This document shows positions 45,365 to 53,650 of a stretch of DNA of 64,000 nt, one piece after another. The notes beneath the pieces were generated by a model that did not search any database, had not been told where the DNA came from, and saw only the letters and a program-made list of their open reading frames with translations. Origin of the DNA: UBA2402 sp044371005 (GTDB lineage: Bacteria > Planctomycetota > Phycisphaerae > Phycisphaerales > UBA1924); assembly GCA_044371005.1 (NCBI GenBank), contig JBILUL010000008.1, forward strand, positions 1 through 64,000, in the 5' to 3' direction. Within the stretch, counting starts at the first letter, position 1. Every line of letters starts with the position of its first letter. The translations under genes were made by a program, and so were the position numbers.

Positions 45365-45469
45365 GGTGCCGAAGGCACCAAGTTGAATAGCCGGCTGCGA
45401 GCGAGCGCTTCGCTCGCGAAGCTGCCGGTACAAGTCGCCGCAGGTCCTCAGCCCTGAAAGGGCTGCGTT
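45365..45469 (+). repeat. Family B REP element, downstream of RAYT
   Basis: Same order of parts as the upstream copy, starting 29 bases after the transposase stop: GGTGCCGAAGGCACC, AGTTGAATAGCCGGC, the GCGAGCG/CGCTCGC stem and AGCCCTGAAAGGGCT. Confidence 0.92.
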
Positions 45470-45490
45470 GACGACGCCCACGAACCAACC

Positions 45491-45592
45491 GCCCTCCTTC
45501 AGAGGGCTCATGCTTCACACCACAGACCGGTGGCCGCGCAGCGAAGCGCTGCTTGCCACCGGCTATTCAACTACGGTGCTTTCAGCACCGAA
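45491..45592 (-). repeat. Family B REP element, inverted and diverged copy
   Basis: Read on the minus strand, the parts appear in order: CTTCGGTGCTGAAAGCACCG, AGTTGAATAGCCGG, a stem closed by CCGGT, and GCCCTCTGAAGGAGGGC. Orientation is opposite to its neighbours, giving a head-to-head pair. Confidence 0.8.
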
Positions 45593-45630
45593 GCATGCCC
45601 ATTCCACGGTGCGTACGCACACCCATTCCC

Positions 45631-45737
45631 CGGTGCCGAAGGCACCAGGTTGAATAGCCGGCTGCGAGCGAGCGCTTCGCTCGCGAAGCTGCCGGTAATC
45701 ATCACCACGAATCCTCAGCCCTGAAAGGGCTGTGTTG
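45631..45737 (+). repeat. Family B REP element, third downstream copy
   Basis: GGTGCCGAAGGCACC, GGTTGAATAGCCGGC, the GCGAGCG/CGCTCGC stem and AGCCCTGAAAGGGCT. It ends 11 bases before the FlhB-like gene's stop. Confidence 0.9.
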
Positions 45738-45748
45738 ATGACCTCCAC

Positions 45749-46786
45749 TCACTTCCCCCACGGCACCTCGCGCCCCGCTGCCTCAAGCTGCTGCCGCACC
45801 ACCTCCAGCAGTTCACCCACCCGCCCATACCACGGCACGGGCACCAGCGCACCAGCGCCAAGCCGCGTCAGTTCCATCACCAGTTCCGGCTCCGCATCCA
45901 GCACCACCACGCCGCTCACCACCGCCAGATCACACATCGCGCCCGCCCCGGCGCGGAACGCCGTGGCGATGATCATCGGCACCTCGTCTTCACCACCCTG
46001 ATACGCCAGCGCCGCCGCGGCGGTCCCGCTGCGCAGCACCACCGCCGCCCCCGGCACCAGCGCTGACTGCCGCCCAAGATCGCGCTCCACTTCTCCGCGC
46101 CGCGCCGGCCCCTGCTGCTCGCGTTCCTCACGCGTCACTTCTTCACGCGTCATCCACAACTTCGCCCGAAGCGCCGCACGCGCCGCGATCAGATCCACCA
46201 CACCAAAGAGCACGAGCCCCGCCGCCACCCACCACATGATCCGCCGAAGCGCGTTGGTCACGATCAAGGTTCCGGCACCAGGCCCCGGCGCTTCCACCAG
46301 CATCACGAGCCCGCCGCGGCTTGCCCACAGCGCCCACGCGACACACGCCACGCCTCCAGCCACACACACCAGTCCGCGCATCACGGCACCGCTGGCGCTC
46401 TCGCCGCCCGCGCTGCCCAGAAGTGCCGCGGCATGCGACTTCGATGGTGCCCACCTGGGCCCCACTTGAATGAACCTCGCAGTCATCGCCACCAGCAGAC
46501 CTGCCAGCAGCACACGAAGCAGCGAATCGCCGACACGCTCGCCGTCCGCCATCGCGCCCTGCAGTGCCGCCGCGATCGCATCGGGTTGATCCACGGCGCC
46601 CGCCCTCTCCCAGGCATGCTCGGCAAGCAGCGCCATGTGCCCCGCAAGATCGACGAAAAGTCGCTCTCCCAGCAGCACAGCAACACCCAGGGCACCGGCG
46701 ATCAGTGCACGCGAACAGGCCACCAGTCCCGCTTGACGGGCCAGAGCGAGGCGTTTTGGAGTTGGAGGAAAGGATCGTTCGGCCAC
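45749..46786 (-). CDS. FlhB/YscU-like export switch homologue lacking NPTH
   Basis: The N-terminus ERSFPPTPKRLALARQAGLV matches the opening of FlhB/YscU proteins (E..PTPKR...AR..G.V). Four hydrophobic segments follow (about residues 25-205). The linker KLWMTREEVTREEREQQGP resembles the FlhB 'K(M)T.QEV.(D)E.K...GDP' region. In the cytoplasmic domain the autocleavage motif NPTH is replaced by RSGT in VVLRSGTAAAALAYQ, while DEVPMIIA remains, matching 'APVV.AKG'. Without NPTH, self-cleavage and substrate switching should not occur. No other flagellar or type III gene is nearby. It could be a paralogue with a scaffolding role or a relic. Confidence 0.75.
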   Translation of the reverse strand: MAERSFPPTPKRLALARQAGLVACSRALIAGALGVAVLLGERLFVDLAGHMALLAEHAWERAGAVDQPDAIAAALQGAMADGERVGDSLLRVLLAGLLVAMTARFIQVGPRWAPSKSHAAALLGSAGGESASGAVMRGLVCVAGGVACVAWALWASRGGLVMLVEAPGPGAGTLIVTNALRRIMWWVAAGLVLFGVVDLIAARAALRAKLWMTREEVTREEREQQGPARRGEVERDLGRQSALVPGAAVVLRSGTAAAALAYQGGEDEVPMIIATAFRAGAGAMCDLAVVSGVVVLDAEPELVMELTRLGAGALVPVPWYGRVGELLEVVRQQLEAAGREVPWGK

Positions 46787-46819
46787 ATCAGGCCTTCACG
46801 ATGAGGCACACGCAGGAAC

Positions 46820-47647
46820 TCAGCAACCGGCAGCCATCCACCGCTCGAAGAAGACTTCGACATCGCCGAAGTCCACGCCACCGTCGCGCGACACATCCGC
46901 GCACGGCAGGCCCTGCTCCCAGATGCCGAAGAAGGCTTCGATGTCCCGCTGATCAACGCCGCCATCGGCGTCAAAGTCGGCGCGACAGAGTGAACAGGGA
47001 GCGGCTGATCCCACGCGCAGCTGCGCCGGATCGCTCAGGAGCTGACCACATTCGTTGAAGAGCACCGCGTCGTAATAGCCCACATCGTCCGTCTCAACCG
47101 CAGGAATCGTCAGTTGAGCGGTTCGGGAACCGAACACGCCTTCGCCATCTTCAAGCTCAACGCCATCCTTGCGCCAGCGGATGCCCGTTGCATCAAACGC
47201 GATCACATCGAAGGTCGCCGTTTCACCCGGATCGGCCTGCACATCGCCCGGCTGCTTGCCCAGCGCAGGCACTTCAGGACGACGGAACCCCGCATCCGAA
47301 GCGCTCGTCTCACTCGCGCAGCCGGTCAGAGTCACCGCCTGCACCCAGTAGGTGTACGGATCACCGGCCACTGAATCACTGTCGAAGTAGAAGGGATCCT
47401 CGACCCCGTCGGCCACCATCTCCGCACCGTCCAGATCACCCATCCATGCACGCCAGACGCGAAACGACGCCGGCGCCGCATTTCGAGCGGGCGTCCACTC
47501 AATCAACGTGTGCTGGCAGCTGTCACCATCGTGCGCCACCACGTTCACCGGTGCGGCCGGCATCGTCGAAGGAAGACACGGCTGCGCCACCGCAAGCGAC
47601 GCAAGCATCGATGCACTCACCGTTGCGATGACATTCATGGTCTTCAT
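46820..47647 (-). CDS. Secreted FnIII/Ig-like protein with C-terminal calcium-loop repeats
   Basis: A signal peptide (about residues 1-21) leads into a fibronectin type III-like domain (TLIEWTPARNAAPASFRVWR through YTYWVQAVTLTGC), then an Ig-like domain (about residues 132-215, ending YYDAVLFNECG). The C-terminus has DFDADGGVDQRDIEAFF and DVSRDGGVDFGDVEVFF, EF-hand-like loops each followed by W. It is a shorter relative of the protein at 16692-18077. AAGGAGG lies about 11 bases before the ATG. The function is probably extracellular; no enzyme domain is seen. Confidence 0.85.
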   Translation of the reverse strand: MKTMNVIATVSASMLASLAVAQPCLPSTMPAAPVNVVAHDGDSCQHTLIEWTPARNAAPASFRVWRAWMGDLDGAEMVADGVEDPFYFDSDSVAGDPYTYWVQAVTLTGCASETSASDAGFRRPEVPALGKQPGDVQADPGETATFDVIAFDATGIRWRKDGVELEDGEGVFGSRTAQLTIPAVETDDVGYYDAVLFNECGQLLSDPAQLRVGSAAPCSLCRADFDADGGVDQRDIEAFFGIWEQGLPCADVSRDGGVDFGDVEVFFERWMAAGC

Positions 47648-47869
47648 GCGATGGAACCTCCTTCAAGGTCTCGGACTTCAGGTACACACCACCCCGCCAC
47701 CCTGACCTGAACGATATGGCACCATGCCACCCACGGGCCATTCCGATCCGGCCGGCACCGAACACTCTGCAAACACACTTCCGGGCTTTTTCGTGTGCTC
47801 GCATGTCACAGCACCTTCGCCGCGGCACTTGCCCTTGTGTCACTCGCATCGCACACAAGGAACACACCC

Positions 47870-49777
47870 ATGAACATCCGCCTCATCACACTCCTCTCCC
47901 TCGCCGGACCCGCGACCCCCGCATTCGCGGGCGATCCCTGCGACGCCGTCTGGCACGGCCTGCCCGACTTCGACCAGCGCCGTTCCCTCGGCCTCGATCT
48001 CGAAGGCGTCTTCCACACCGGCCTGCCCGGCAACGGCGTCAGCCACTGCGCCCCCGCTTCGGCCCTCAACATCCTGGCCTTCATCTCCAGCAACGGCTCA
48101 CCCGCCATGCTCGGCGGCGATCGCGACTGGGCCTCCGCCTCCAACTACGACTTCGTCACCCAGCAGATGCTCAATCTGGGCAACGCCATGGGCACCACCG
48201 TCGAAGACGGCACCGGCTACAGCGGCTGGCGCAGCGCGATGCAGAACTGGCTCGACAGCCGCGCCCCCGAGCAGTACGTCGCCTCCATCCAGGGAATCAG
48301 CGGCAACACCAACCCCGTGAACCCCAACACCATCCGCAACCTCATCGCCAACGGCTCGGTTGTCTCCATCTGCTACGGCCGCTACGCACCCGACCCGCTC
48401 CAGCCCGGTGTCCGCTTCCGCGACAGCGGCCACTGCCTCACGGTGCGCCACGTCTACGACGCCTGCACCAACAACCCCGAGATGTCGCTGCGCAACCCCG
48501 ACAACCTCAGTGCGATGGTCACCCAGTCACCCTTTGACCTCTCCACCTCCTCGCTGACGCCCATGAGCGGCTTCTTCCGCACCTCGGAGGAATCACCAAC
48601 CGTCCTCTCGTGGAACCAGGTCTGGCGCTTCGCCGACTTCTCCCCCAACTCATCCACCCTCCGCCTGCTCGATGGCGCGGCCTGGGTCACCCCCATCTTC
48701 GGCCTCGATGTCGCACCCTCCACCTCCGAAGACGCAGGGATCAACATCAACCGCCCCGTCCGCCTCTCCAACGGCATCAACCCCACCCACACGCACACCA
48801 TTCCCGGCGCAGGCAACATCAAGAGCCTCGCGCTCTCCCCCACGCACACCACCTGCTTCCTCCGCACGCAGGGCAGCCGCTCCACCGCACCTGGCATCTG
48901 GTCACTCAACCTGGCCGATGGCTCCTCACGTCAACTCATCACCACCACCAGCACCCACGGCGCACTGACCACCAGCCGCTTCGGTGACCTCTTCTTCGTC
49001 GATGGCTCCGATCTCAAGAAGATCCCCGAAGACTTCTCCGGCACCCCCACCGGCCCCATCCCCGGCTGCCCCCTCCCCGCACCCGCACCCTCCATCGCCT
49101 ACGACGACACCACCGACACCGTCGTCGTCTGCTGCGAACTTGCCACCGGCGGCTGGCAGCTGGGCACCATCCAGGCCGACATCGACAACCCCCGCCCCTC
49201 CTTCTTGCCTCTGCCCGCCACACTCGACATCTCCGGCACACCCACCATCATCGTCGATCCCGCAGGCGGCATCTGGCTCCACTCCTCCGAATCCCGATCC
49301 ATCTACAAGCTCGCCATCAACATCCCCACCGCCGCCGTGCAGATCCGCGAGCACATCCTGCTGTCACGCAACGCATCCAGCGTCCAACCCACCAACGCAG
49401 GCTCACTGCTCTGCACGATCGACGGCACCGTCCAGCAGTTCACCCGCTCCGCCACCGGCGGCTGGAACCCCGCCACCACTTCGCCACTGGCCGGACTCCC
49501 TTCGGGCCCCCTCTTCACCATCGCCACCGGACGCATGGGCAACAACAACGCACTGGCCACCCACATCCGCCCCGGCGACAACAGCGACCTGCCCAGCAAC
49601 GTCGAATGCCCCGCCGACTTCAACCAGGACGGCGGCATCGATGGCAGCGATATCGACGCCTTCTTCATGGCCTGGGAAGCCGGCGACGCCGCGGCTGACC
49701 TCAACCGCGACGGCGGCGTCGACGGCACCGACGTCGAAGCCTTCTTCAACAAGTGGGAAGCTGGTTCGTGCGACTGA
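47870..49777 (+). CDS. Secreted C39-like peptidase-fold protein with calcium-loop repeats
   Basis: A signal peptide (MNIRLITLLSLAGPATPAFA) precedes a domain with GVSHCAPASALNILAF near residue 53 and SGHCLTVRHVY near residue 190, spaced like the Cys and His of C39/papain-like peptidases. Activity is not certain, since a Q before the Cys is not seen. A long beta-rich region (about 290-580) with propeller-like strands (SIAYDDTTDTVVVCCEL, PTIIVDPAGGIWLHSS) follows. The C-terminus carries DFNQDGGIDGSDIDAFF and DLNRDGGVDGTDVEAFF. AAGGA lies eight bases before the ATG. It is divergent from the similar secreted gene at 46820. Confidence 0.75.
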   Translation: MNIRLITLLSLAGPATPAFAGDPCDAVWHGLPDFDQRRSLGLDLEGVFHTGLPGNGVSHCAPASALNILAFISSNGSPAMLGGDRDWASASNYDFVTQQMLNLGNAMGTTVEDGTGYSGWRSAMQNWLDSRAPEQYVASIQGISGNTNPVNPNTIRNLIANGSVVSICYGRYAPDPLQPGVRFRDSGHCLTVRHVYDACTNNPEMSLRNPDNLSAMVTQSPFDLSTSSLTPMSGFFRTSEESPTVLSWNQVWRFADFSPNSSTLRLLDGAAWVTPIFGLDVAPSTSEDAGININRPVRLSNGINPTHTHTIPGAGNIKSLALSPTHTTCFLRTQGSRSTAPGIWSLNLADGSSRQLITTTSTHGALTTSRFGDLFFVDGSDLKKIPEDFSGTPTGPIPGCPLPAPAPSIAYDDTTDTVVVCCELATGGWQLGTIQADIDNPRPSFLPLPATLDISGTPTIIVDPAGGIWLHSSESRSIYKLAINIPTAAVQIREHILLSRNASSVQPTNAGSLLCTIDGTVQQFTRSATGGWNPATTSPLAGLPSGPLFTIATGRMGNNNALATHIRPGDNSDLPSNVECPADFNQDGGIDGSDIDAFFMAWEAGDAAADLNRDGGVDGTDVEAFFNKWEAGSCD

Positions 49778-49783
49778 TGAGCA

Positions 49784-49896
49784 GGAAGTGCGCAAGTTCC
49801 TGAGTTCCTAAGTTCATAAAGCCCGAAACTCCAAAGTTCCCAAGCGCGTTCGACACGCACTTGGGAACTTTGGCACTTTAGAACTCAGGAACTTCC
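49784..49896. repeat. Family D long hairpin
   Basis: A left arm with GAAGTGCGCAAGTTCC, TGAGTTCCTAAGTTC and CCAAAGTTCCCAAGCGCG pairs with a right arm containing CGCACTTGGGAACTTTGG and TAGAACTCAGGAACTTCC. The loop is about TTCGACA. It lies between the secreted protein and the AI-2E transporter genes. Confidence 0.85.
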
Positions 49897-49908
49897 CCTT
49901 TCCCCCCC

Positions 49909-49914
49909 TACGCT
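49909..49914 (+). promoter_or_regulatory. Putative -10 box (TACGCT), leaderless type
   Basis: TACGCT follows a run of eight pyrimidines (CCCCCCC then T) and ends eight bases before the ATG at 49923. No Shine-Dalgarno is present. Confidence 0.45.
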
Positions 49915-49922
49915 CCAACCGC

Positions 49923-51368
49923 ATGACCGGCCCCTCCTCCGACGATTCTGATCCCAAGAGTCATCAGGTTTCCTGGCCTCACCTGCACCTGTGGCAGATC
50001 CAGCCCCTGCGCGATCTGCTCGTGCTCGCTGCCATCTTCGGCATTCTCTACCTGGGCTACATCCTCAGCATCGTCACGGTGCCCATCCTTCTGGCACTCA
50101 CCTTTGCCTACCTCTTCGAACCAATCGTCCGCCGAATGACCGCCGGCGGCAAAGTCGGCCGCGCCCGCGTCGCGGCGAGCATCCTCCTTCTTTCGGGCAT
50201 CCTCGTCATCGCGCCACTGGCCATCGGCATGACCTACTCGGTCATGCAGGGCATGCGCTACGTCCAGCAGGTCATCCGCAGCATCGACTCGGTCTCCCAG
50301 TCCGTCCGAGCACCCGATCGCGAAGAACTGCGACTTCAGGTGGGCATGCGCTCCAAGGCATGGCTCATGATCCGCGACTACATCGTCCGCGAACGCGAAA
50401 AGGCCGCCGCCGCCGCGGAACGCGCCGCCCGCGACGAAGCCCGCGCCCTGGGCCTCGAATTCTCCCTGGGTGAACTCCACGGCCCACCCGCACCACCCGC
50501 TCCCCAATCCTCACAGACCGCCGAATCCGCCGCGGCTCGCCCCAAGTCCTCTTCCGAAGACGCCGCGGCAGACCTCGTCGACGACAACGAACCCTCCGAC
50601 CTCTTCCGCGCCCTCGAGTTCACCCGCGAGTTCCTCCAGCGCCACAGCTCGGAGATCGGCCGCAACCTCCTCCAGGCCGGCGGCGGCGCGGTCAACGCCC
50701 TCGTCTCCGTCGTGGGTTCGGTCACCAAGATCATCTCGACACTGGTGCTCACCGCCTTTTTCTTCTTCTTCTTCAGCACCAGTTACGGCGGCGTGCTCGG
50801 CTTCTGGGAAAGCCTCCTCCCCGAACACCGCAAAGGCCGCATGCTTGATCTGGTCCGCCAGATGGACGCCGTCATCTCAGGCTTCATTCGTGGCCGCCTC
50901 ATCATCTGCGCCACCATGATCGGCGTGTACACCATGGGCTACGTCTTCATCGGCGTCCCCGCCCCCTGGATCGTCGGCCTCATCGTCGGCACTCTCACCC
51001 TCATCCCCTACGGCGCGGGCGCAACCGTCCCCATCATCATGCTGCTGATGTGGCTCGAACCGCACGACAGCTGGCAAGGTGCCTGGTGGTGGACGATCGG
51101 TGGCCCGCTGCTGATTCTCGGTATTGCGCAGGTGCTGGATGACTATGTGCTGACGCCGCGGATTCAGGGCAAGACCACCAACATGGATACGCCCACGATC
51201 CTCTTTGCCTCAATCGCCGGCGGATCGCTCGCCGGGTTCTACGGGCTGCTGCTGGCGATCCCCGCCGCGGCATGCATCAAGATTCTCCTGCGCGAAATCT
51301 TCTGGCCCCGCTTCCGCGACTGGGCAACGGGCAAGGCAGACGATGTGCTGCCGATTTCGAAGGATTGA
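49923..51368 (+). CDS. AI-2E family transporter
   Basis: The 481-residue protein has about eight membrane helices: LLVLAAIFGILYLGYILSIV and VPILLALTFAYLFEPIV at the start, and a C-terminal cluster with FIGVPAPWIVGLIVGTLTLI, PYGAGATVPIIMLLMW and GIAQVLDDYVLTPRIQGKTT. The last motif (DN.(I/V)..P.(I/V)) is the AI-2E/PerM family signature. A charged, Ala-rich cytoplasmic insert at about residues 155-225 (AAAAERAARDEARALG) is unusual. Family members include TqsA (AI-2 efflux) and Na+/H+ antiporters, so the substrate is unknown. It appears leaderless. Confidence 0.92.
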   Translation: MTGPSSDDSDPKSHQVSWPHLHLWQIQPLRDLLVLAAIFGILYLGYILSIVTVPILLALTFAYLFEPIVRRMTAGGKVGRARVAASILLLSGILVIAPLAIGMTYSVMQGMRYVQQVIRSIDSVSQSVRAPDREELRLQVGMRSKAWLMIRDYIVREREKAAAAAERAARDEARALGLEFSLGELHGPPAPPAPQSSQTAESAAARPKSSSEDAAADLVDDNEPSDLFRALEFTREFLQRHSSEIGRNLLQAGGGAVNALVSVVGSVTKIISTLVLTAFFFFFFSTSYGGVLGFWESLLPEHRKGRMLDLVRQMDAVISGFIRGRLIICATMIGVYTMGYVFIGVPAPWIVGLIVGTLTLIPYGAGATVPIIMLLMWLEPHDSWQGAWWWTIGGPLLILGIAQVLDDYVLTPRIQGKTTNMDTPTILFASIAGGSLAGFYGLLLAIPAAACIKILLREIFWPRFRDWATGKADDVLPISKD

Positions 51369-51384
51369 GGCGAGACAGGGCAAT

Positions 51385-51438
51385 GTGCCACCGATTCCCG
51401 GCTTGAAGAATCGGTGTCCCCGCTCTGGCCTCCTGAAC
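51385..51438. repeat. Family C hairpin repeat, copy 2
   Basis: CACCGATTC and GAATCGGTG with the tail TCCCCGCTCTGGCC and TGAACCC. It lies 16 bases after the AI-2E gene stop. Confidence 0.85.
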
Positions 51439-51460
51439 CCCCATCAAACTACCCAACGTG

Positions 51461-51517
51461 AAGTGCCACCGATTCCCGGCTTCGGAATCGGTGTCCCCGT
51501 TCTGGCCTCCTGAACCA
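51461..51517. repeat. Family C hairpin repeat, copy 3
   Basis: The same hairpin and tail as copies 1 and 2, with a shorter loop, in direct repeat with copy 2 and 76 bases apart. Confidence 0.85.
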
Positions 51518-51706
51518 CGGTGACAGCTCCACCAACCTGTCGACTACTGACCCGTCGCCATTCCACTGACGCAAACCCCCATTCCATCCGCAGCCGCATA
51601 CTCGTTGCCCATCATCCAACCACACACCGAACATCCAATTGCCGCCCAAACCAGTATAGATATAAAGTGCTATTTTACAGACATTTGCAGCACTACCCCC
51701 AGTAGG

Positions 51707-51739
51707 AATTGGCGAATAATTGGCGAATAATTGGCGAAT
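51707..51739 (+). repeat. Three tandem 11-base repeats (AATTGGCGAAT)
   Basis: AATTGGCGAAT occurs three times head-to-tail with no spacer (51707, 51718, 51729). It lies at the 3' side of the AlbA_2 gene. One helical turn spacing would suit a cooperative protein-binding site. Confidence 0.85.
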
Positions 51740-51754
51740 TGTTCGGCCATTCTC

Positions 51755-53392
51755 CTATTCCTTCGCCGCGTAATGCCACCTCGCCCCACGGCCCTGGCCT
51801 TTCAACGCGACCTTGCCCTCAGACCTCAGACCCTGAAGCAAAAACTTGACCTGGGGCATCGACAAGAAGTTGAGCACTTGTTGCAGATCCTTGAGCGGCG
51901 CGCCTTCAACTCCACTCTCCCGAATGTGCTTGAGCAACAACTGTCGATTTGTTTCCCGGTCCAACCCTTGCCTGCGGGTATACACACCTGTCTTTTGTGC
52001 CATCTGGTAGTAACCGCGAGCAAGCAGGTACTTGGTGCCGCGGCCACGGCCAACGGTTTCGACAATCCCTTCCTCAGCCAGGCTTCGGAGCGTCAGGACA
52101 AGTTCTGGTGGAACTTCGTGCTCGCGGCGGAGCAAGTCGAGGACCAAGAGTTCGCGGGTTGAAAACGCCACCGACCTGGCGGAACTGGCCTTCTCAAGAA
52201 ACTGAAGAAAGCGTGGATCCTGAAGTTGTCCATGTAGCGTGAGAGAAACCTGATGGGCGTCCGTATTCGTGAAGTCCGGCAGCGGTTTGCTTTCACGGAT
52301 TGCCGCGTCGAAAATCCGGTCAAAACCTTGACCGGCACGTTCGACTAAACCGCATCGGGCAAAGTTGTCAACGAGTCGTCTGTTCCTGGGCGACTGACGA
52401 TCGATGATGTTCTGTACCGTTATTCCCGGTGGAAAACCACCCGGACTGACAATCTCCAATCGGCGCGGGTATTGCCGAATCATCACTGATCCATGATTGC
52501 GATAGTCTCTGTGTCCGACCGAGTTGAGGATGGCCTCACGAATCGCAGCTTCACTGAAAGTCGGCACGTCCACCATGAACAAGCCGTCTTGAAAGTGCTG
52601 AACATCATTACGCAGATTGACCGTGTCCCACAGTTTGTCGTAGAAGGAGAGGAATCCCTGCCGGTACTCGCTGCGTTGATTCGCGGGGCCTGCGATCTCA
52701 GTAGAACGGTACTCGAAGACCACTTCACAGTGAGAAAGATGGCGGCCCATTGCCTTGTTTGTACCAAGCAGAATCAGCGCCGCATAGGTGACATTCTCAC
52801 CGTCTACCAGTTCAGCATCAGCCAGAAGTTGAGAAATAGGCATCTTGCCCAATGCGGCGTTGCCTGACTTCTTCTGCCATCGCCGCCGGAACTCTTCGAT
52901 GGCAAGCGGATCGAGATCTGTGGGCCGCGCGTTCACGCAAACTTCTGCCGTAAAATCCGGCCCAGATTCGTCGAAGATTCGCTTGAGCTGATCCGGTGTC
53001 ATTGGCACCAGATCTTCGCCACCTCTCATCCAGTATGCACCGCCAATGGAAATCGGCATGCCGATTGGTCGTGACGGAACGCTGAATACGAGTACGCGAC
53101 CGTCGGGGTGCTCCACTGCTTCGACGTTGACCCGAAGTCGCAGTTGCTCAATCAGCCCAGCTTTTGTCCGTTCGAGTTCTGGAAAAGCCGCGCTTCCCAC
53201 GACAAATCGAGGTGGCTTGTCTGTCACGCCCAGAATAATCGTTCCGCCACCTTCGTTGGCGATAGCAGCACAGTACTTCACCAACTTGTCGAAATGAAAA
53301 TTCTGTTTCGCTTCCTTGAACTCAAGGTGCTCATCCTCTGATGACGCAGCCATCAAAGTTTGAAGTTGGACCAGCGAAGTACTCACCTGCAC
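51755..53392 (-). CDS. AlbA_2 (Schlafen-like) DNA-binding domain protein with HATPase-type domain
   Basis: The N-terminal AlbA_2 domain (about residues 15-115) has DEHLEFKEAKQNFHFDKLV, ANEGGGTIILGV and AYWMRGGEDLVPM, matching Schlafen AlbA_2. The middle (about 255-390) resembles the HATPase_c_4 segment of these regulators, with FSEAAIREAILNSVGHRDY and VSPGGFPPGIT followed by GLVERAGQGFDRIFDA. The C-terminus contains winged-helix-like parts. Such proteins are usually transcription regulators or components of defence loci; function here is unknown. A GTG at 53392 has AGGAGAGG five bases upstream; starts at 53440, 53386 and 53353 are possible. Codon use is less GC-biased than in neighbours, suggesting acquisition. 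It stands alone. Confidence 0.82.
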   Translation of the reverse strand: MQVSTSLVQLQTLMAASSEDEHLEFKEAKQNFHFDKLVKYCAAIANEGGGTIILGVTDKPPRFVVGSAAFPELERTKAGLIEQLRLRVNVEAVEHPDGRVLVFSVPSRPIGMPISIGGAYWMRGGEDLVPMTPDQLKRIFDESGPDFTAEVCVNARPTDLDPLAIEEFRRRWQKKSGNAALGKMPISQLLADAELVDGENVTYAALILLGTNKAMGRHLSHCEVVFEYRSTEIAGPANQRSEYRQGFLSFYDKLWDTVNLRNDVQHFQDGLFMVDVPTFSEAAIREAILNSVGHRDYRNHGSVMIRQYPRRLEIVSPGGFPPGITVQNIIDRQSPRNRRLVDNFARCGLVERAGQGFDRIFDAAIRESKPLPDFTNTDAHQVSLTLHGQLQDPRFLQFLEKASSARSVAFSTRELLVLDLLRREHEVPPELVLTLRSLAEEGIVETVGRGRGTKYLLARGYYQMAQKTGVYTRRQGLDRETNRQLLLKHIRESGVEGAPLKDLQQVLNFLSMPQVKFLLQGLRSEGKVALKGQGRGARWHYAAKE

Positions 53393-53650
53393 GGCAACCT
53401 CTCCTGCACTTCCCGCGTACTGGATCCGATCGCGCCGCACCGTCCTCGACGCTCGATACCCGTCGGCCCGTCCGGCACAATCACAGATCGCATACTCCGC
53501 AGGAATTCTAGCGCGTCAAGCAACACGGCCTGCTGTTGCAAACGGCGGTGCAGAATCTCCAAGCTACGGCCCCTCTGATATCGAGAGGAACCAGGCCACT
53601 TCAAGCTCGCACTTCGCAACACGGCAACTCACTCTCGCATGTCGCCCTGC

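Larger units (their letters stand above)
51369..51754. other. Spacer with two hairpins and a tandem repeat
   Basis: The spacer holds family C copies 2 and 3, then a stretch distinctly richer in A/T than its surroundings (about 51655-51745) with three exact 11-base repeats. No gene is seen. It borders the AlbA_2-type gene, which is also less GC-rich. Confidence 0.6.

Noticed and set aside
53383..53622. 79-codon minus frame upstream of the AlbA_2 gene
   Set aside because: Overlaps the AlbA_2 start region, no ribosome site, no recognisable motif.
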